Assembly (NCBI GenBank): GCA_020850755.1 | Contig: JADZEB010000039.1 | Location: 1-45,251, forward strand | Reading direction: 5' to 3' | DNA: 45,251 nt | Source: Alphaproteobacteria bacterium | Lineage (GTDB): Bacteria > Pseudomonadota > Alphaproteobacteria > Acetobacterales > Acetobacteraceae | Part shown: positions 10,323-20,422 of the stretch, in pieces | Layout of the letters: every line of letters begins with the position of its first letter | Numbering within the stretch: position 1 is the stretch's first letter | Made by a program: the position numbers and the translations under genes | Notes under the pieces: generated by a model | Seen by the model: only the letters and a program-made list of their open reading frames with translations | Databases searched by the model: none | Told to the model about the DNA's origin: nothing

Positions 10323-11348
10323 CTAGCTGTTGGCGGCGCCGATCTCGGCCAGGCGTCGCATCATCGCCTCGCCCACCAGCGGGTTGCCGACGCGCGCCCA
10401 TACCGGCTTCATCGCCTCGCGCCATTCGTTCAGCTGCGCCGGCGTGAGGGTGTGGATGGTGGCGCCACGGGCAGCCATGGTCTTGTAGGCGTCCTCGTTT
10501 TCCTTCTCGGTGTTTTCCCAGTTCCACCGCGTCGCCTTGTCGAGGTTGCGGCGCACCGCTTCCTTGTGCGCGGGCGGAAGCCTGTCCCACCACGACTTGT
10601 TCGAGGCCACGATGTAGAAGTCGAGCACATAGCCGGTGCGGGTGATGTGGTTCGCCGTCTCGTAGAGGCGGCTCGCGAGCCAGGCGTTCGGCACCGGCTC
10701 GACCACGTCGATCACGCCTTGCGCCATGGCAGTCGGCACCTCGCCCCAGTTGATCGCGACCACGTTGGCCCCGAGTTCGCGGAACGCCTCAAGGTAGGCG
10801 TTGCCGGGCGGAACGCGGATCTTCAGGCCGCGCATGTCGCCCGGGCGCAGGATCGGGCTGCCGCGGCGGCCGACATCGCGCGGGCCGTTTAGCCAGACGG
10901 CCGTCGGCTCGATCGCCTTGGCGCGGAGGTCTGCGAACATCTGCTCGCCCACCTGCCGGTCGAGGATCGCGGCCTCGATCGCCTTCGGTGTCGGCAGGAG
11001 ATAGGGCAGCAGCAGCGCCGAAAGCCGCGGCGCCGTGGCGGCCAGCACGCCGGTGGTCGAGGAGATGAACTGGATCGCGCCAAGCTGCAGCGCCTGCACC
11101 TGGCCGCGCTGGTCGTACAGCGTGCCGGAATGGTGCAACTGCACGTTCACGCGCGAGCCCATCTCGCTCTCGATCTCGCGCTTGAATGTCTCCCAGGTCT
11201 TGCCCTTCAGCGTGGCAGCCTGGGTGTCGTTGCTGATGATGATGCGCAAGGGTGCCTGCGCCTGGACGATGGCGGGGGCGCTCAGCGCACCAAGGGCGGC
11301 GCCGCCGGCGGCAAGGCCGAGGGCATCGCGGCGAGTGATTCGGGTCAT
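10323..11348 (-). CDS. dctP: TRAP transporter periplasmic substrate-binding protein (DctP family)
   Basis: Periplasmic receptor of a tripartite ATP-independent (TRAP) transporter. The protein has 341 residues. Its N-terminus MTRITRRDALGLAAGGAALG is a twin-arginine-type signal ending near APAIVQAQ. The mature part has the DctP fold, including the conserved arginine region GLKIRVPPGNAYLEAFRELG, near which organic acids are held, and GVIDVVEPVPNAWLASRLYE. The start is ATG 11348, preceded on this strand by GGGAGGAC; an upstream in-frame opening is not preceded by a ribosome site. It is the last gene of dctQ-dctM-dctP and faces the amidohydrolase across a terminator. The ligand is unknown, probably a carboxylate. 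Confidence 0.9.
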   Translation of the reverse strand: MTRITRRDALGLAAGGAALGALSAPAIVQAQAPLRIIISNDTQAATLKGKTWETFKREIESEMGSRVNVQLHHSGTLYDQRGQVQALQLGAIQFISSTTGVLAATAPRLSALLLPYLLPTPKAIEAAILDRQVGEQMFADLRAKAIEPTAVWLNGPRDVGRRGSPILRPGDMRGLKIRVPPGNAYLEAFRELGANVVAINWGEVPTAMAQGVIDVVEPVPNAWLASRLYETANHITRTGYVLDFYIVASNKSWWDRLPPAHKEAVRRNLDKATRWNWENTEKENEDAYKTMAARGATIHTLTPAQLNEWREAMKPVWARVGNPLVGEAMMRRLAEIGAANS

Positions 11349-11388
11349 GCATTGTCCTCCCTTCGGGGCAGAATTGGTCCCGTTTCGG

Positions 11389-12708
11389 CTAGTAGAGAAT
11401 AGACGGCAACAGGGTCGATAGCCACGGCACATATGTAACAATGCCGAGCATCACCACAGTTATGGCGGTCCAGGGCAGCGATGCGATCACCACCTCGTGG
11501 ATCGGCACCTCGGCGATGGTCGAGGAGACATAGAGGTTGATGCCCACGGGGGGCGAGATCAGCGCCAGCTCGATGTTCACCACCACGATGATGCAGAAAT
11601 GCAGCGCATCGACGCCGAGCGCCTGGGCCGCCGGGAAGAGCATGGGCATGAACAGCAGGATCATCGGCACGCCATCCATGAAGATGCCGGCGACGATCAG
11701 GATGAAGTTGACCAGCAGCAGGAAAACCCAGCGCGGCATTTCCATCGCCAGGATCCACTGCGACAGCGCGGCGGGCACACCCTCCTGGGTCAGGAAGAAG
11801 CTGAACAAGATGGCGTTGGTGGTGATCCAGAAGATCATGCCCACGCGCGGCGTGACCTGGAGGATGATGCCGACAAGCCCGCGCAGCGTGGCCTCCCGAT
11901 AGACGAAGAGGCCGATAAGCGCCGCAAGCGCGGTGCACATCACGGCCGCCTCGGTGGGGGTGAAGATCGCCCCGCCCTGGAAGGTGATGCCGAGGAAGGA
12001 AAAGGCCGGGAACCCGTAGATGCCGACCAGCAGGAATGCCGGCAGGCTCAGCGCAGGCAGTGCATCGACGATAGCCTGGCGCCGCTCGGCGGAGCTTTGC
12101 TTCGGCGCCGTCGGCGCGCCCTCTCGGATGGCGAGGTGGCGCGCGAGCAGCATCAGCAAGCCGCCGAACACGAGCCCGGGCAGGATGCCGGCGATGAAAA
12201 GCTGCGGGATCGAGGTTTCCGTGACGAAGCCGTATAGCACCATCGGGATGGAGGGGGGTATCAGGATGCCAAGCCCGCCGGCCGTGGTCATCGAGCCCAC
12301 GGCGTAGCGCTTGGAGTAGCCCTTGGCGATCATGGTCGGGATCATGATGCCGCCCACCGCCGCCACCGTCGCCCCCGAGGAGCCGGATATCGCCGCGAAG
12401 AAGATGCAGGCGAGCACGCCGGTCATGCCGATGCCGCCGCGCCAATGCCCCACCAGCGCTGTCGCCACCGCGACCAGGCGGCGCACGATGCCGCCCGTTT
12501 CCATGAACGCCGCTGCCAGGAAGAAGAACGGCACCGCCATCAGGGTGGTGCTGTCGATGTTGGAGAACACCTTCTGCGCATAGAGCGGCAGCGGGATCGG
12601 ATCGAACAGCAGGGCGGCGACAAGCGTCGAGGCGCCAAGCGTGATCGCGATCGGCGCGCCGATCACCGAAAGGATGCAGAAAAGCCCGACTGCGACGGTT
12701 ACCGCCAT
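11389..12708 (-). CDS. dctM: TRAP transporter large permease (DctM family)
   Basis: The 439-residue, very hydrophobic transport subunit of the TRAP system, which couples import to an ion gradient. Typical DctM features are visible: the N-terminal SVIGAPIAITLGASTLVAAL, the ISGSSGATVAAVGGIMIPTM region, GILIPPSIPMVLYG, and the late MDGVPMILLFMPMLFPAAQA and LISPPVGINLYV motifs. Around twelve membrane segments are expected and consistent with the hydropathy. It starts at ATG 12708, 21 bp after dctQ, and is followed by dctP after 40 bp, so the three genes form one leftward operon. Confidence 0.93.
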   Translation of the reverse strand: MAVTVAVGLFCILSVIGAPIAITLGASTLVAALLFDPIPLPLYAQKVFSNIDSTTLMAVPFFFLAAAFMETGGIVRRLVAVATALVGHWRGGIGMTGVLACIFFAAISGSSGATVAAVGGIMIPTMIAKGYSKRYAVGSMTTAGGLGILIPPSIPMVLYGFVTETSIPQLFIAGILPGLVFGGLLMLLARHLAIREGAPTAPKQSSAERRQAIVDALPALSLPAFLLVGIYGFPAFSFLGITFQGGAIFTPTEAAVMCTALAALIGLFVYREATLRGLVGIILQVTPRVGMIFWITTNAILFSFFLTQEGVPAALSQWILAMEMPRWVFLLLVNFILIVAGIFMDGVPMILLFMPMLFPAAQALGVDALHFCIIVVVNIELALISPPVGINLYVSSTIAEVPIHEVVIASLPWTAITVVMLGIVTYVPWLSTLLPSILY

Positions 12709-12729
12709 GAGAGCACGTCCCTTCCGTTC

Positions 12730-13272
12730 CTAGTGGGCGCTAGGCGTCGGGGGCGCGGGGCCGCCATTCGGCTTCCAGGGATCGCCCGAGGGCGATCGCA
12801 GGGTGGCTGGCACGAGCGCGGCATAGCGGATGATCATGCCGCTGAGAAACACTGGCACGATCAGGAAGAACAGCCATTCGGGCACGCCGGTATCGAGGTC
12901 GCGCGTGCCGGTCATCACCATGAACTCGACATAGAGATAGGCCGCCCAAAGCAGCAGGCCTAGGAAGGCCAGGTTGATCGCGATGTTGACGAGTTCCACG
13001 AGGCGCCGCGCGCCGGGGGCGAGCCAGTCGACGAACAGATCCACGCGCACATGCAGCCCGTCGCGCACGGCGCGCGAGGCACCGAACAGGGCAGCGAACA
13101 CGGTGGCGCGCACGAACACCACGTCGCTCCAGACGAAGCCCGTGTTGAAGACATAGCGCATCACGACCTGCATCACGCCGGCGGCGAGCGCGGTCGTGAA
13201 GAAAAACACCATGCCGCCCGTCTCGATGGCGGTCAAAAGGCGCAGGAGTGGCACGTCCGTCTCCCCTGACAT
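12730..13272 (-). CDS. dctQ: TRAP transporter small permease (DctQ family)
   Basis: The 180-residue small membrane subunit that supports the DctM permease. Four hydrophobic segments are evident: around GMVFFFTTALAAGVMQVVMR, the stretch near FVRATVFAALFGASRAV, the LVELVNIAINLAFLGLLLWA segment, and EWLFFLIVPVFLSGMIIRYA. The RAVRDGLHVRVD stretch between segments two and three is typical of DctQ. It is the first gene of the TRAP operon; the 208-bp region upstream separates it from the gcdH stop and carries a self-complementary GC-rich element at 13366-13386. The Pro/Gly-rich tail is not conserved in the family. Confidence 0.88.
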   Translation of the reverse strand: MSGETDVPLLRLLTAIETGGMVFFFTTALAAGVMQVVMRYVFNTGFVWSDVVFVRATVFAALFGASRAVRDGLHVRVDLFVDWLAPGARRLVELVNIAINLAFLGLLLWAAYLYVEFMVMTGTRDLDTGVPEWLFFLIVPVFLSGMIIRYAALVPATLRSPSGDPWKPNGGPAPPTPSAH

Positions 13273-13365
13273 CCCAGGTCTTGCGTGGCTGCTGTGCCGC
13301 CACGCCTGGCTCTTGTGCTGTTTGGCGCCAGCGGTATGAAGCGCTCCCGCGCAAACCTGACACCG

Positions 13366-13386
13366 CCCCCTCTTGCCGGCAAGGGG
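13366..13386. repeat. Self-complementary GC element in dctQ upstream region
   Basis: Contains the 12-bp perfect palindrome CTTGCCGGCAAG at 13372-13383, flanked by C and G runs (CCCCC upstream, GGG downstream). It lies between the gcdH stop and the dctQ start, so it may end gcdH transcription or act in the dctQ leader. A related CCCCCTCTTG...CAAGGGG arrangement recurs before rplM at 40572-40605. The rest of this 208-bp spacer shows nothing I can name. Confidence 0.45.
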
Positions 13387-13480
13387 TGATTCGCGCCTGC
13401 TGGCGCCCGATGCCGCGCCCCGTGCGGGCCGAGGGGTCTGTGCTGCCCCTCTTGTGCCCGGGCGCCGTGCGGGGAACCGC

Positions 13481-14686
<1,206 letters not shown>

Positions 14687-14741
14687 GCTGGATCTCCCGT
14701 CATAACTTGGGCGTCTGCGTCTGGGCGTCTGCGGTCGCGGA

Positions 14742-16658
14742 TCAGCTTGCGTCGGTTTCGTCCGGCCGGCCAGTCCGCGGGCGGGGCGCGCGCGCCGGCT
14801 GCTGGAGGAAGGCCGGGACCGAATCTCCGAAGCCGACGACGCGGGGGCCGAGATCGGCATCGCGGCCGGATCTGCTGCGGCGCTCCTGGTCGGGTGCGGC
14901 TTGCGGGCGCGGGCCGGCGGGGCGTTGGGCCTCGGACCGGCCGTCATAATCGATCTCGTGCGGGCGAACCGGCGTCGGGCCACGCGGGCTGGGCGATGCT
15001 TCCGCGCGCGCAGCCTCGCGTTCGGCCCGTGCGGGACGCTCGGAGCGTTCCGGGCGTGCCCGCCGGCCGCTGCGCTCCGGTTGCTCGCCCTGGCTGGGCC
15101 GCTCGGCGCGCGCCGGACGCTCGGCCTGTTCGCGCGGGGGGGCGCCAGCCTCCGTCTCGTCCCGGCTGCGGGCGCGCTCGCCGCCCCGCCCGCGACCGCG
15201 GTCACGCCCACCGCGTCCGCGATCCCGGCCGCGTCCGCGGCCACGATCCCGGCCGGCGCTCTCCCGCTCCTCGGCCGGGCGGTCGAGATCGACCGGATCG
15301 AGCCCTTCCAGCGCCAGGCGCGGGATCTGCTTGCCGATCAGCCTGGAGATCGCGTCGAGATACTTGTCATCGTCCAGCGTGGCGATGGTGAAGGCGCGGC
15401 CCTCGCGTCCCGCGCGGCCGGTGCGGCCGATGCGGTGGACATAATCCTCGGCATGGTAGGGTACGTCGAAGTTGAACACATGCGAGAGGCCGGTGATGTC
15501 CAGCCCGCGCGCGGCCACGTCGCTGCAGCAGAGCAGCGTCACCTCGTTCGCCTTGAACTTCTCCAGCGTCTCGGTGCGCTTGGGCTGGCTCATGTCGCCA
15601 TGCAGCGCGGCGGCGTCGAAGCCGTGCTTGAGCAGGCTGCGATAGAGGATGTCCACGTCGCGCTTGCGGTTGCAGAATATCAGCGCGTTGGTGACGGGTT
15701 CCTGGCGCAGCAGGCGGCGCAGTGCCTCGCGCTTGTCGGTGTGGCGCACCACCACCATCGCCTGCGTCACCGTGGCCGCGGGCGTGGCCGGCGGGGCGAC
15801 GGTGATCTCCTTCGGATTGTGCAGGAAGGCGCTGGCCAGGCGGCGTATCTCGGGCGCCATGGTGGCCGAGAAGAACAGCGTCTGGCGCATCTTGGGCAGC
15901 AGAGAGACGATGCGCTCCACATCCGGGATGAAGCCCATGTCCAGCATGCGGTCGGCCTCGTCGATCACCAGGAGCTTGGTGTCGGCGAGCATGATCTGCC
16001 CGCGCTCGAACAGGTCGAGCAGGCGGCCCGGCGTGGCGATCAGCACATCGACGCCGCGCGAAAGGCGCGCGATCTGCTCGCCCATCGTCTCCCCGCCGAT
16101 CAGGAGCGCCATCTCCAGGCGGACATTCTTGCCGTACTTGATGAAATTGTCGGCCACCTGCGAGGCCAGCTCGCGCGTGGGCTCGAGGATCAGGCTGCGC
16201 GGCATGCGTGCCCGGCCGCGCCCCTGCGACAGGATCTCGATCATCGGCAGGGTGAAGCCGGCGGTCTTGCCGGTGCCGGTCTGGGCGCAGCCGAGCACGT
16301 CGCGGCCCATCAGCACCCAGGGTATGGCGGCGGACTGGATCGGCGTCGGGTGGACATAGCCCGCATCGCGCACCGCGTTCAGCACCGGCTCGGACAGGCC
16401 GAGATCGACGAAGGTAGGCTTCGGTTCCGGTTCCGGTTCCGGGTGCGGCGCCGGCGCGGCGACTACGCGGTCTGGCGCATCGTCCGTTTGCTCGGGCACG
16501 GGCTCTGGCGCGGCGGCGGGCTCGGCGGCAGCGGCGGAAGGGCGGTCGTCTCGGTCTGCGGGCAACGGCGCTGGCGCGTCGGGCGCGGCCCTGTTCGGAT
16601 CGGTCAAGGTTTGCAGTTCCTGGCCGCAACGGCGGCGATAAGGGGCAGCTTGCGCCAT
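14742..16658 (-). CDS. DEAD-box RNA helicase with RG-rich C-terminal tail
   Basis: ATP-dependent RNA helicase of the RhlE type, likely acting in ribosome assembly, cold adaptation or RNA turnover. The protein has 638 residues. An acidic Pro/Ala/Glu-rich N-terminal extension (1-80) ends in PEPEPEPK, encoded by a 6-bp GGTTCC tandem repeat at about 16422-16440. The helicase core follows: Q motif [14 protein letters not shown] (125-132), DEAD (233-236), SAT (264-266) and [10 protein letters not shown]. The last 200 residues are disordered, with many RGRG and RPARAER units, suited to RNA binding. ATG 16658 is used; a TTG start at 16607 (LTDPNRAAP) is possible. A sigma-70-like promoter sits just upstream. 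The 55-bp gap to gcdH suggests possible cotranscription. Confidence 0.93.
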   Translation of the reverse strand: MAQAAPYRRRCGQELQTLTDPNRAAPDAPAPLPADRDDRPSAAAAEPAAAPEPVPEQTDDAPDRVVAAPAPHPEPEPEPKPTFVDLGLSEPVLNAVRDAGYVHPTPIQSAAIPWVLMGRDVLGCAQTGTGKTAGFTLPMIEILSQGRGRARMPRSLILEPTRELASQVADNFIKYGKNVRLEMALLIGGETMGEQIARLSRGVDVLIATPGRLLDLFERGQIMLADTKLLVIDEADRMLDMGFIPDVERIVSLLPKMRQTLFFSATMAPEIRRLASAFLHNPKEITVAPPATPAATVTQAMVVVRHTDKREALRRLLRQEPVTNALIFCNRKRDVDILYRSLLKHGFDAAALHGDMSQPKRTETLEKFKANEVTLLCCSDVAARGLDITGLSHVFNFDVPYHAEDYVHRIGRTGRAGREGRAFTIATLDDDKYLDAISRLIGKQIPRLALEGLDPVDLDRPAEERESAGRDRGRGRGRDRGRGGRDRGRGRGGERARSRDETEAGAPPREQAERPARAERPSQGEQPERSGRRARPERSERPARAEREAARAEASPSPRGPTPVRPHEIDYDGRSEAQRPAGPRPQAAPDQERRSRSGRDADLGPRVVGFGDSVPAFLQQPARAPRPRTGRPDETDAS

Positions 16659-16688
16659 GTGCGGCGCCCCGGCCCCAAGGTTGCGCGC

Positions 16689-16716
16689 ATCATCGGGAAA
16701 TAAGGCGCGAAGTCAA
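16689..16716 (-). promoter_or_regulatory. Sigma-70-like promoter for the helicase gene
   Basis: On the minus strand, TTGACT (16716-16711) is followed after 16 bases by GATGAT (16694-16689, 4 of 6 matches to TATAAT). The predicted transcript start would lie about 25 bases before ATG 16658. The divergent 194-bp spacer (16659-16852) holds nothing else I recognise. Confidence 0.45.
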
Positions 16717-16852
16717 GCTTGGCGCGCAGGCTAACCGCCTATTTCGGCGCGGCTTTCGCCCCTCGGCCGTGCAGGGTGGTTGGCCTGGCCGGCGCCTGCG
16801 CCTAGTCTCGCTGCCGCGAGCGCGGATGGGCCGCGCCCGCTCCGCCACCGGA

Positions 16853-17578
16853 ATGAAGACCGCAATGAACGAGCGATCCCACGCCGAAGCGCTGCTTCTT
16901 CTGCCCGGCCTGTTGTGCGACGCCGCCTTGTGGGAGCACCAGCGCCGCCACCTTGGCGAATGCGCCGGACCCATCAGCGTCGCCGATCTGGCCCGGGACG
17001 ACAGCGTCGCCGCCATGGCCGAGGGCGTGCTGGCGCAGGCCCCGGCCCGGTTCGCCCTCGCCGGCCTGTCGATGGGCGGCTATGTCGCCTTCGAGATCAT
17101 GCGCCGCGCGCCGGATCGCGTCTCGCGGCTGGCGCTGTTCGACACCTCGGCCCGCCCCGACACGCCCGAGCAGACCGCGCGCCGGCGCGGGTTGATGGAA
17201 CTGGCCGAGAAGGGGCAGTTCAAGGGCGTGACGCCGCGCCTCCTGCCGCTCCTGGTCCACCCTGAGCGCGTCGCCGATCCGCCTCTGGCGGGCGCGGTGA
17301 TGGCGATGGCCGAGCGGGTGGGGCAGGCGGCCTTCCTGCGCCAGCAGCGCGCGATCATGGGCCGCCCCGACAGCCGCCCCGGCCTGGAGGCGATCCGCTG
17401 CCCGACGCTGGTGGTGGCCGGCCGGCAGGACGCGCTCACCCCGCCCGCCCTGGCAGAGGAGATCGCCGCCGGCATTCCCGGCGCGCGCTACGTTCCGATT
17501 GAGGACTGCGGGCACCTGGCGACGATGGAGCAACCCCAGGCGGCAACGGCGCTGATGCGCCTCTGGCTCACGGGCTAG
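16853..17578 (+). CDS. Alpha/beta-hydrolase, MhpC-like
   Basis: A 241-residue cytosolic alpha/beta hydrolase. The nucleophile elbow AGLSMGGYVAFE carries the serine, AGRQDALTPP the acid and EDCGHLATMEQP the histidine, so the triad is complete; LLPGLLCDAALW near the N-terminus supplies the oxyanion-hole region. The family includes C-C bond hydrolases, esterases and haloperoxidase-like enzymes, and the substrate is not evident. Two start codons are close together (ATG 16853 and ATG 16865), neither with a strong ribosome site; the first is reported. The TAG stop at 17576-17578 lies inside the left arm of a perfect 21-bp palindrome, so the element may also serve as its transcription terminator. 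Confidence 0.8.
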   Translation: MKTAMNERSHAEALLLLPGLLCDAALWEHQRRHLGECAGPISVADLARDDSVAAMAEGVLAQAPARFALAGLSMGGYVAFEIMRRAPDRVSRLALFDTSARPDTPEQTARRRGLMELAEKGQFKGVTPRLLPLLVHPERVADPPLAGAVMAMAERVGQAAFLRQQRAIMGRPDSRPGLEAIRCPTLVVAGRQDALTPPALAEEIAAGIPGARYVPIEDCGHLATMEQPQAATALMRLWLTG

Positions 17579-17625
17579 GGCACGATTTCCGTTCGGCTTG
17601 AATCAGCCGAACGGAAATCGTGCCC
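17578..17625. repeat. Perfect 21-bp palindrome overlapping a stop codon
   Basis: Arm 17578-17598 (begins GGGCACGATTTCC) is the exact reverse complement of 17605-17625 (ends GGAAATCGTGCCC), with the 6-base loop TGAATC. The final G of the hydrolase TAG stop is the first base of the element. It is more AT-containing than its surroundings. It could act as a terminator, but its length and perfection resemble dispersed intergenic palindromes of alphaproteobacteria. Confidence 0.85.
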
Positions 17626-17643
17626 GAGAGACTTATGGTTTGC

Positions 17644-17703
17644 GAGCAGCTTGGTCCGATCTGGTGGAGCCGCGCTGCAGTTCCACCAGATCGAACGCTG
17701 CTC
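17644..17703. repeat. Second interrupted palindrome in the same spacer
   Basis: CGATCTGGTGGA (17657-17668) pairs perfectly with TCCACCAGATCG (17682-17693), and the outer GAGCAGC (17644-17650) pairs with GCTGCTC (17697-17703) across short unpaired bases. It follows the 21-bp palindrome by 18 bases and lies between convergent genes, so the two may form one composite element. The remaining spacer to 17766 shows nothing else. Confidence 0.75.
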
Positions 17704-17766
17704 TAGCCGCCAGGGCGAGACGAGCGGAGGCGGGGCGAGGGAGCGTCGCGCCCCCCTCGCGCATCA

Positions 17767-20244
17767 TCAGCAGGTCGAGTGGCCGCAGTTCAGGCAGACC
17801 TTGCAGCCCTCCTGGCGGATCAGGGCGGGGGCGGCACAGCGCGGGCAGATCTCGCCGCGCATCGCCGCCTTGCCCTTGGCCTGCGCCTTGCCCTCGGCCC
17901 TGCCCTTCGATGCGACCGGCGCGCTCGGTGCCGCCGCCTCGGCCGAAGCCTTGGCTGCAGGGGGCGCGACCGCCTCGGCGGCTTGTGCCCCGTTGGCGCC
18001 GGCCGGCGCCTCGGCCCGCATCGCGTCCAGCCGCTCGCAATGCTGGCGGATCACGTCGGCGATCAGGCTGACGATGCCGTGGCGATACTTGCCATTGACC
18101 CAGGCGCCTTCCGCCGCCCGCACCTTCTCCAGATGCTCGATCAGGAAGCCGAGATCGTCGGTGCGCCGCATGATCGCCGAGAGCGTCAGTGTCAGCGCCG
18201 AGAACAGCTCGGCATATTGCGCGGCCGAGGACATGACGAAGATCTCGTAGGGGCGGCGGCGGCCCTTGGCGTCGATCACGTCGTTGATGGTGAGGTAGAC
18301 ATTCTCCTCGTGCGCCGGCCATTTCAGCTTGTAGGTGCGCCCCTCCAGCTCCTCCGGGCGGCGCTGCGGCACGGTCGCCTCGCTGGCGGCGGGCAGCGGC
18401 GTTTCCTGCGCGTCCCTGGCCTCGGCCTTGGCCTCGCCCGCGCCCTCGGCCACCAGCACCGCCCCGCGCACGCCCGAGGGGCGGTAGGTGGTGCAGCCCT
18501 TGCAGCCGAGCTCGTAGGCCATGCGATAGACGGCGGCGAAATCCTCGAACGACATGTCGGCCGGGCAGTTGATCGTCTTGGAGATGGCCGCGTCGATATA
18601 GGTCTGACACACGGCCTGCATGCGCACATGATCCTCGACCGGCAGGTCGAGCGCGCTGGCCATGTGGTCGGGCAGCTTGTCGGTGGGGGCGGTGTCGGGA
18701 TCGAGGTCGTTGGCATGGCAATAGGCGCGCCAGCCGGCATCATGGACCGGGAATTCGCGCGTGGTGCCGTCGGGCTGAAGCACCTTGCGCCGGTAACGCC
18801 AAGCGAAGGTGGGCTCCACGCCCGAGGAGACGTTGCCGTAGTAGATCGCCGTGGTGCCGGTGGGTGCGATCGTCAGCAGCACGCCGTTGCGTATGCCATG
18901 CTTGGCGATCGCATCGCGCACCGGCGCGGGCAGGCTGCGCACGAAGGGGCGGTCGAGGAATGCCTTGCGGTCGAACAGCGGGAAGGGGCCGCGTTCCTCG
19001 GCCAGTTCGGCCGAGGCCATGTAGGCGGCGTCGCGCAACGTGGACATGATGCGCGCCGTTGCTTCCTGCGCCGCCGCCGAGCCGTAGCGCAAGCCGAGCG
19101 CCTGCAAGGCATTGCCGAGTCCCATCACGCCAAGACCGGTGCGCCGCTTCTGCTCGGCCTCCTTGGCCTGCTCCGGCAGGGGGTAGTTGGTGACGTCGAG
19201 CACGTTGTCGAGGAAGCGCATCCCGATGCGCGTGACATCCTTGAGCCGCGCATAGTCGAAGCGCGCCGCCGGCGTGAAGGGCGAACGCACCAGCGCGAAC
19301 AGGTTGATCGCGCCGAGATTGCAGGCGCCGTTGGGCGGCAGGGGCTGCTCGCCGCAGGGATTGGTCGAGCGGATCTCCTCGCAATAGGCGAGGTTGTTGG
19401 TGGCGTTGACGCGGTCGATAAAGATCACGCCCGGCTCGGCATAGTCGTAGGTCGAGCGGATGATCCGCTCCCACAATTCGCGCGCCGGCAGGCGCTGATA
19501 GACATACCAGGGTTCGTCATTGCGACGCGTCACCGCGACATGCTTGCTGTCGGCGCGGGGGACCGGGAAGCCCAGGTCCCAGGTGCCGTCGTCGGCCACC
19601 GCCTGCATGAAGGCGTCCGACACCAGCACCGAGACGGTGAAGTTGGTCAGCCGCCCGGCGGCATGCTTGGCTGAAATGAAGGCCGGCAGGTCGGGGTGCC
19701 AGTCGGCCAGCGTCCCCATCATCGCCCCGCGCCGGCTGCCGCCCGACATGATGGTGCCGCACATGGCGTGCCACATGTCCATGAACGACATCGGCCCCGA
19801 GGCGATCGAGCCGGTGGAGACGACGATCGAGCCCGAGGGGCGGATGGTGGAGAAATCCTGCCCGATGCCGCCGCCCTGCTGCATGGTCAGCGCTGCCTTG
19901 GTCAGCGCGCGCAGGATGCCGGGCATCGAATCCTGGATCGTCTCGTTGACATAGCAGTTGATCAGCGTCACGCGCCGGTCGCTGCCGGCCCCGGCATGGA
20001 TGCGCCCGCCCGGGCACCATTCATGCGCGCGCATCGCCCCGAACGCCTCGGCCTCGGTGACCGCGCGGCGCGGATCGAGCGCATAGACCGCGCGGCAGAC
20101 GCGGGCGAAGCTGTCGTCCGGGCAGGTTTCGTCCGAACTGCCGTCGGGTTGCACGAGGCGATACTTCTCCGCCCAGATCGCGCGCACGATCTCCTGTTCG
20201 GCGGGACCGGAGTTGGGCAGGGCGGGACGGCGCAGTTCGTTCAT
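17767..20244 (-). CDS. nrdJ: Adenosylcobalamin-dependent (class II) ribonucleotide reductase
   Basis: Reduces ribonucleotides to deoxyribonucleotides using adenosylcobalamin, independent of oxygen. The protein has 825 residues. The conserved active-site cysteines appear in LINCYVN (C97) and NPCGEQPLPPNGACNLGAIN (C297, E299, C308), and the phosphate/effector motif LTIAPTGTTAIYYGNVSSG is in the central barrel. A low-complexity Ala/Lys-rich linker (about 735-795) leads to a C-terminal zinc-ribbon-like block with CPRC and CKVCLNCG, ending in Cys825; such tails deliver reducing equivalents in NrdJ. ATG 20244 follows GAGAGGTGAGAC on this strand. No cobalamin riboswitch could be recognised in the 178-bp upstream spacer (20245-20422). 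Confidence 0.93.
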   Translation of the reverse strand: MNELRRPALPNSGPAEQEIVRAIWAEKYRLVQPDGSSDETCPDDSFARVCRAVYALDPRRAVTEAEAFGAMRAHEWCPGGRIHAGAGSDRRVTLINCYVNETIQDSMPGILRALTKAALTMQQGGGIGQDFSTIRPSGSIVVSTGSIASGPMSFMDMWHAMCGTIMSGGSRRGAMMGTLADWHPDLPAFISAKHAAGRLTNFTVSVLVSDAFMQAVADDGTWDLGFPVPRADSKHVAVTRRNDEPWYVYQRLPARELWERIIRSTYDYAEPGVIFIDRVNATNNLAYCEEIRSTNPCGEQPLPPNGACNLGAINLFALVRSPFTPAARFDYARLKDVTRIGMRFLDNVLDVTNYPLPEQAKEAEQKRRTGLGVMGLGNALQALGLRYGSAAAQEATARIMSTLRDAAYMASAELAEERGPFPLFDRKAFLDRPFVRSLPAPVRDAIAKHGIRNGVLLTIAPTGTTAIYYGNVSSGVEPTFAWRYRRKVLQPDGTTREFPVHDAGWRAYCHANDLDPDTAPTDKLPDHMASALDLPVEDHVRMQAVCQTYIDAAISKTINCPADMSFEDFAAVYRMAYELGCKGCTTYRPSGVRGAVLVAEGAGEAKAEARDAQETPLPAASEATVPQRRPEELEGRTYKLKWPAHEENVYLTINDVIDAKGRRRPYEIFVMSSAAQYAELFSALTLTLSAIMRRTDDLGFLIEHLEKVRAAEGAWVNGKYRHGIVSLIADVIRQHCERLDAMRAEAPAGANGAQAAEAVAPPAAKASAEAAAPSAPVASKGRAEGKAQAKGKAAMRGEICPRCAAPALIRQEGCKVCLNCGHSTC

Positions 20245-20422
20245 GTCTCACCTCTCACGGAGGACGGACGAGGGAGTCTGCCAGAATCCGCCCGGGCTGG
20301 CCGATCAAATCTTGGCTCTCAGGGCAGGTTCGCCGCCGGGTGTTGCCCATGCGCCCAATTGACGGAGTCGCACGGATGGCAGGCTGCCCGCGACCGGGTA
20401 AAGGTATCGGGTTGCCGTACCG

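Noticed and set aside
12445-12963. Antisense frames over dctM and dctQ rich in His, Asp and Arg
   Set aside because: Complement of membrane-protein codons; no ribosome site or family signature.
16422-16441. GGTTCC tandem repeat as a regulatory or mobile repeat
   Set aside because: It lies inside the helicase coding region and simply encodes the Pro-Glu repeat; its 6-bp unit keeps the frame.
20245-20422. Cobalamin riboswitch upstream of nrdJ
   Set aside because: I could not place a B12 box or the core helices; GC-rich fragments resembling the box were too weak to report as a feature.
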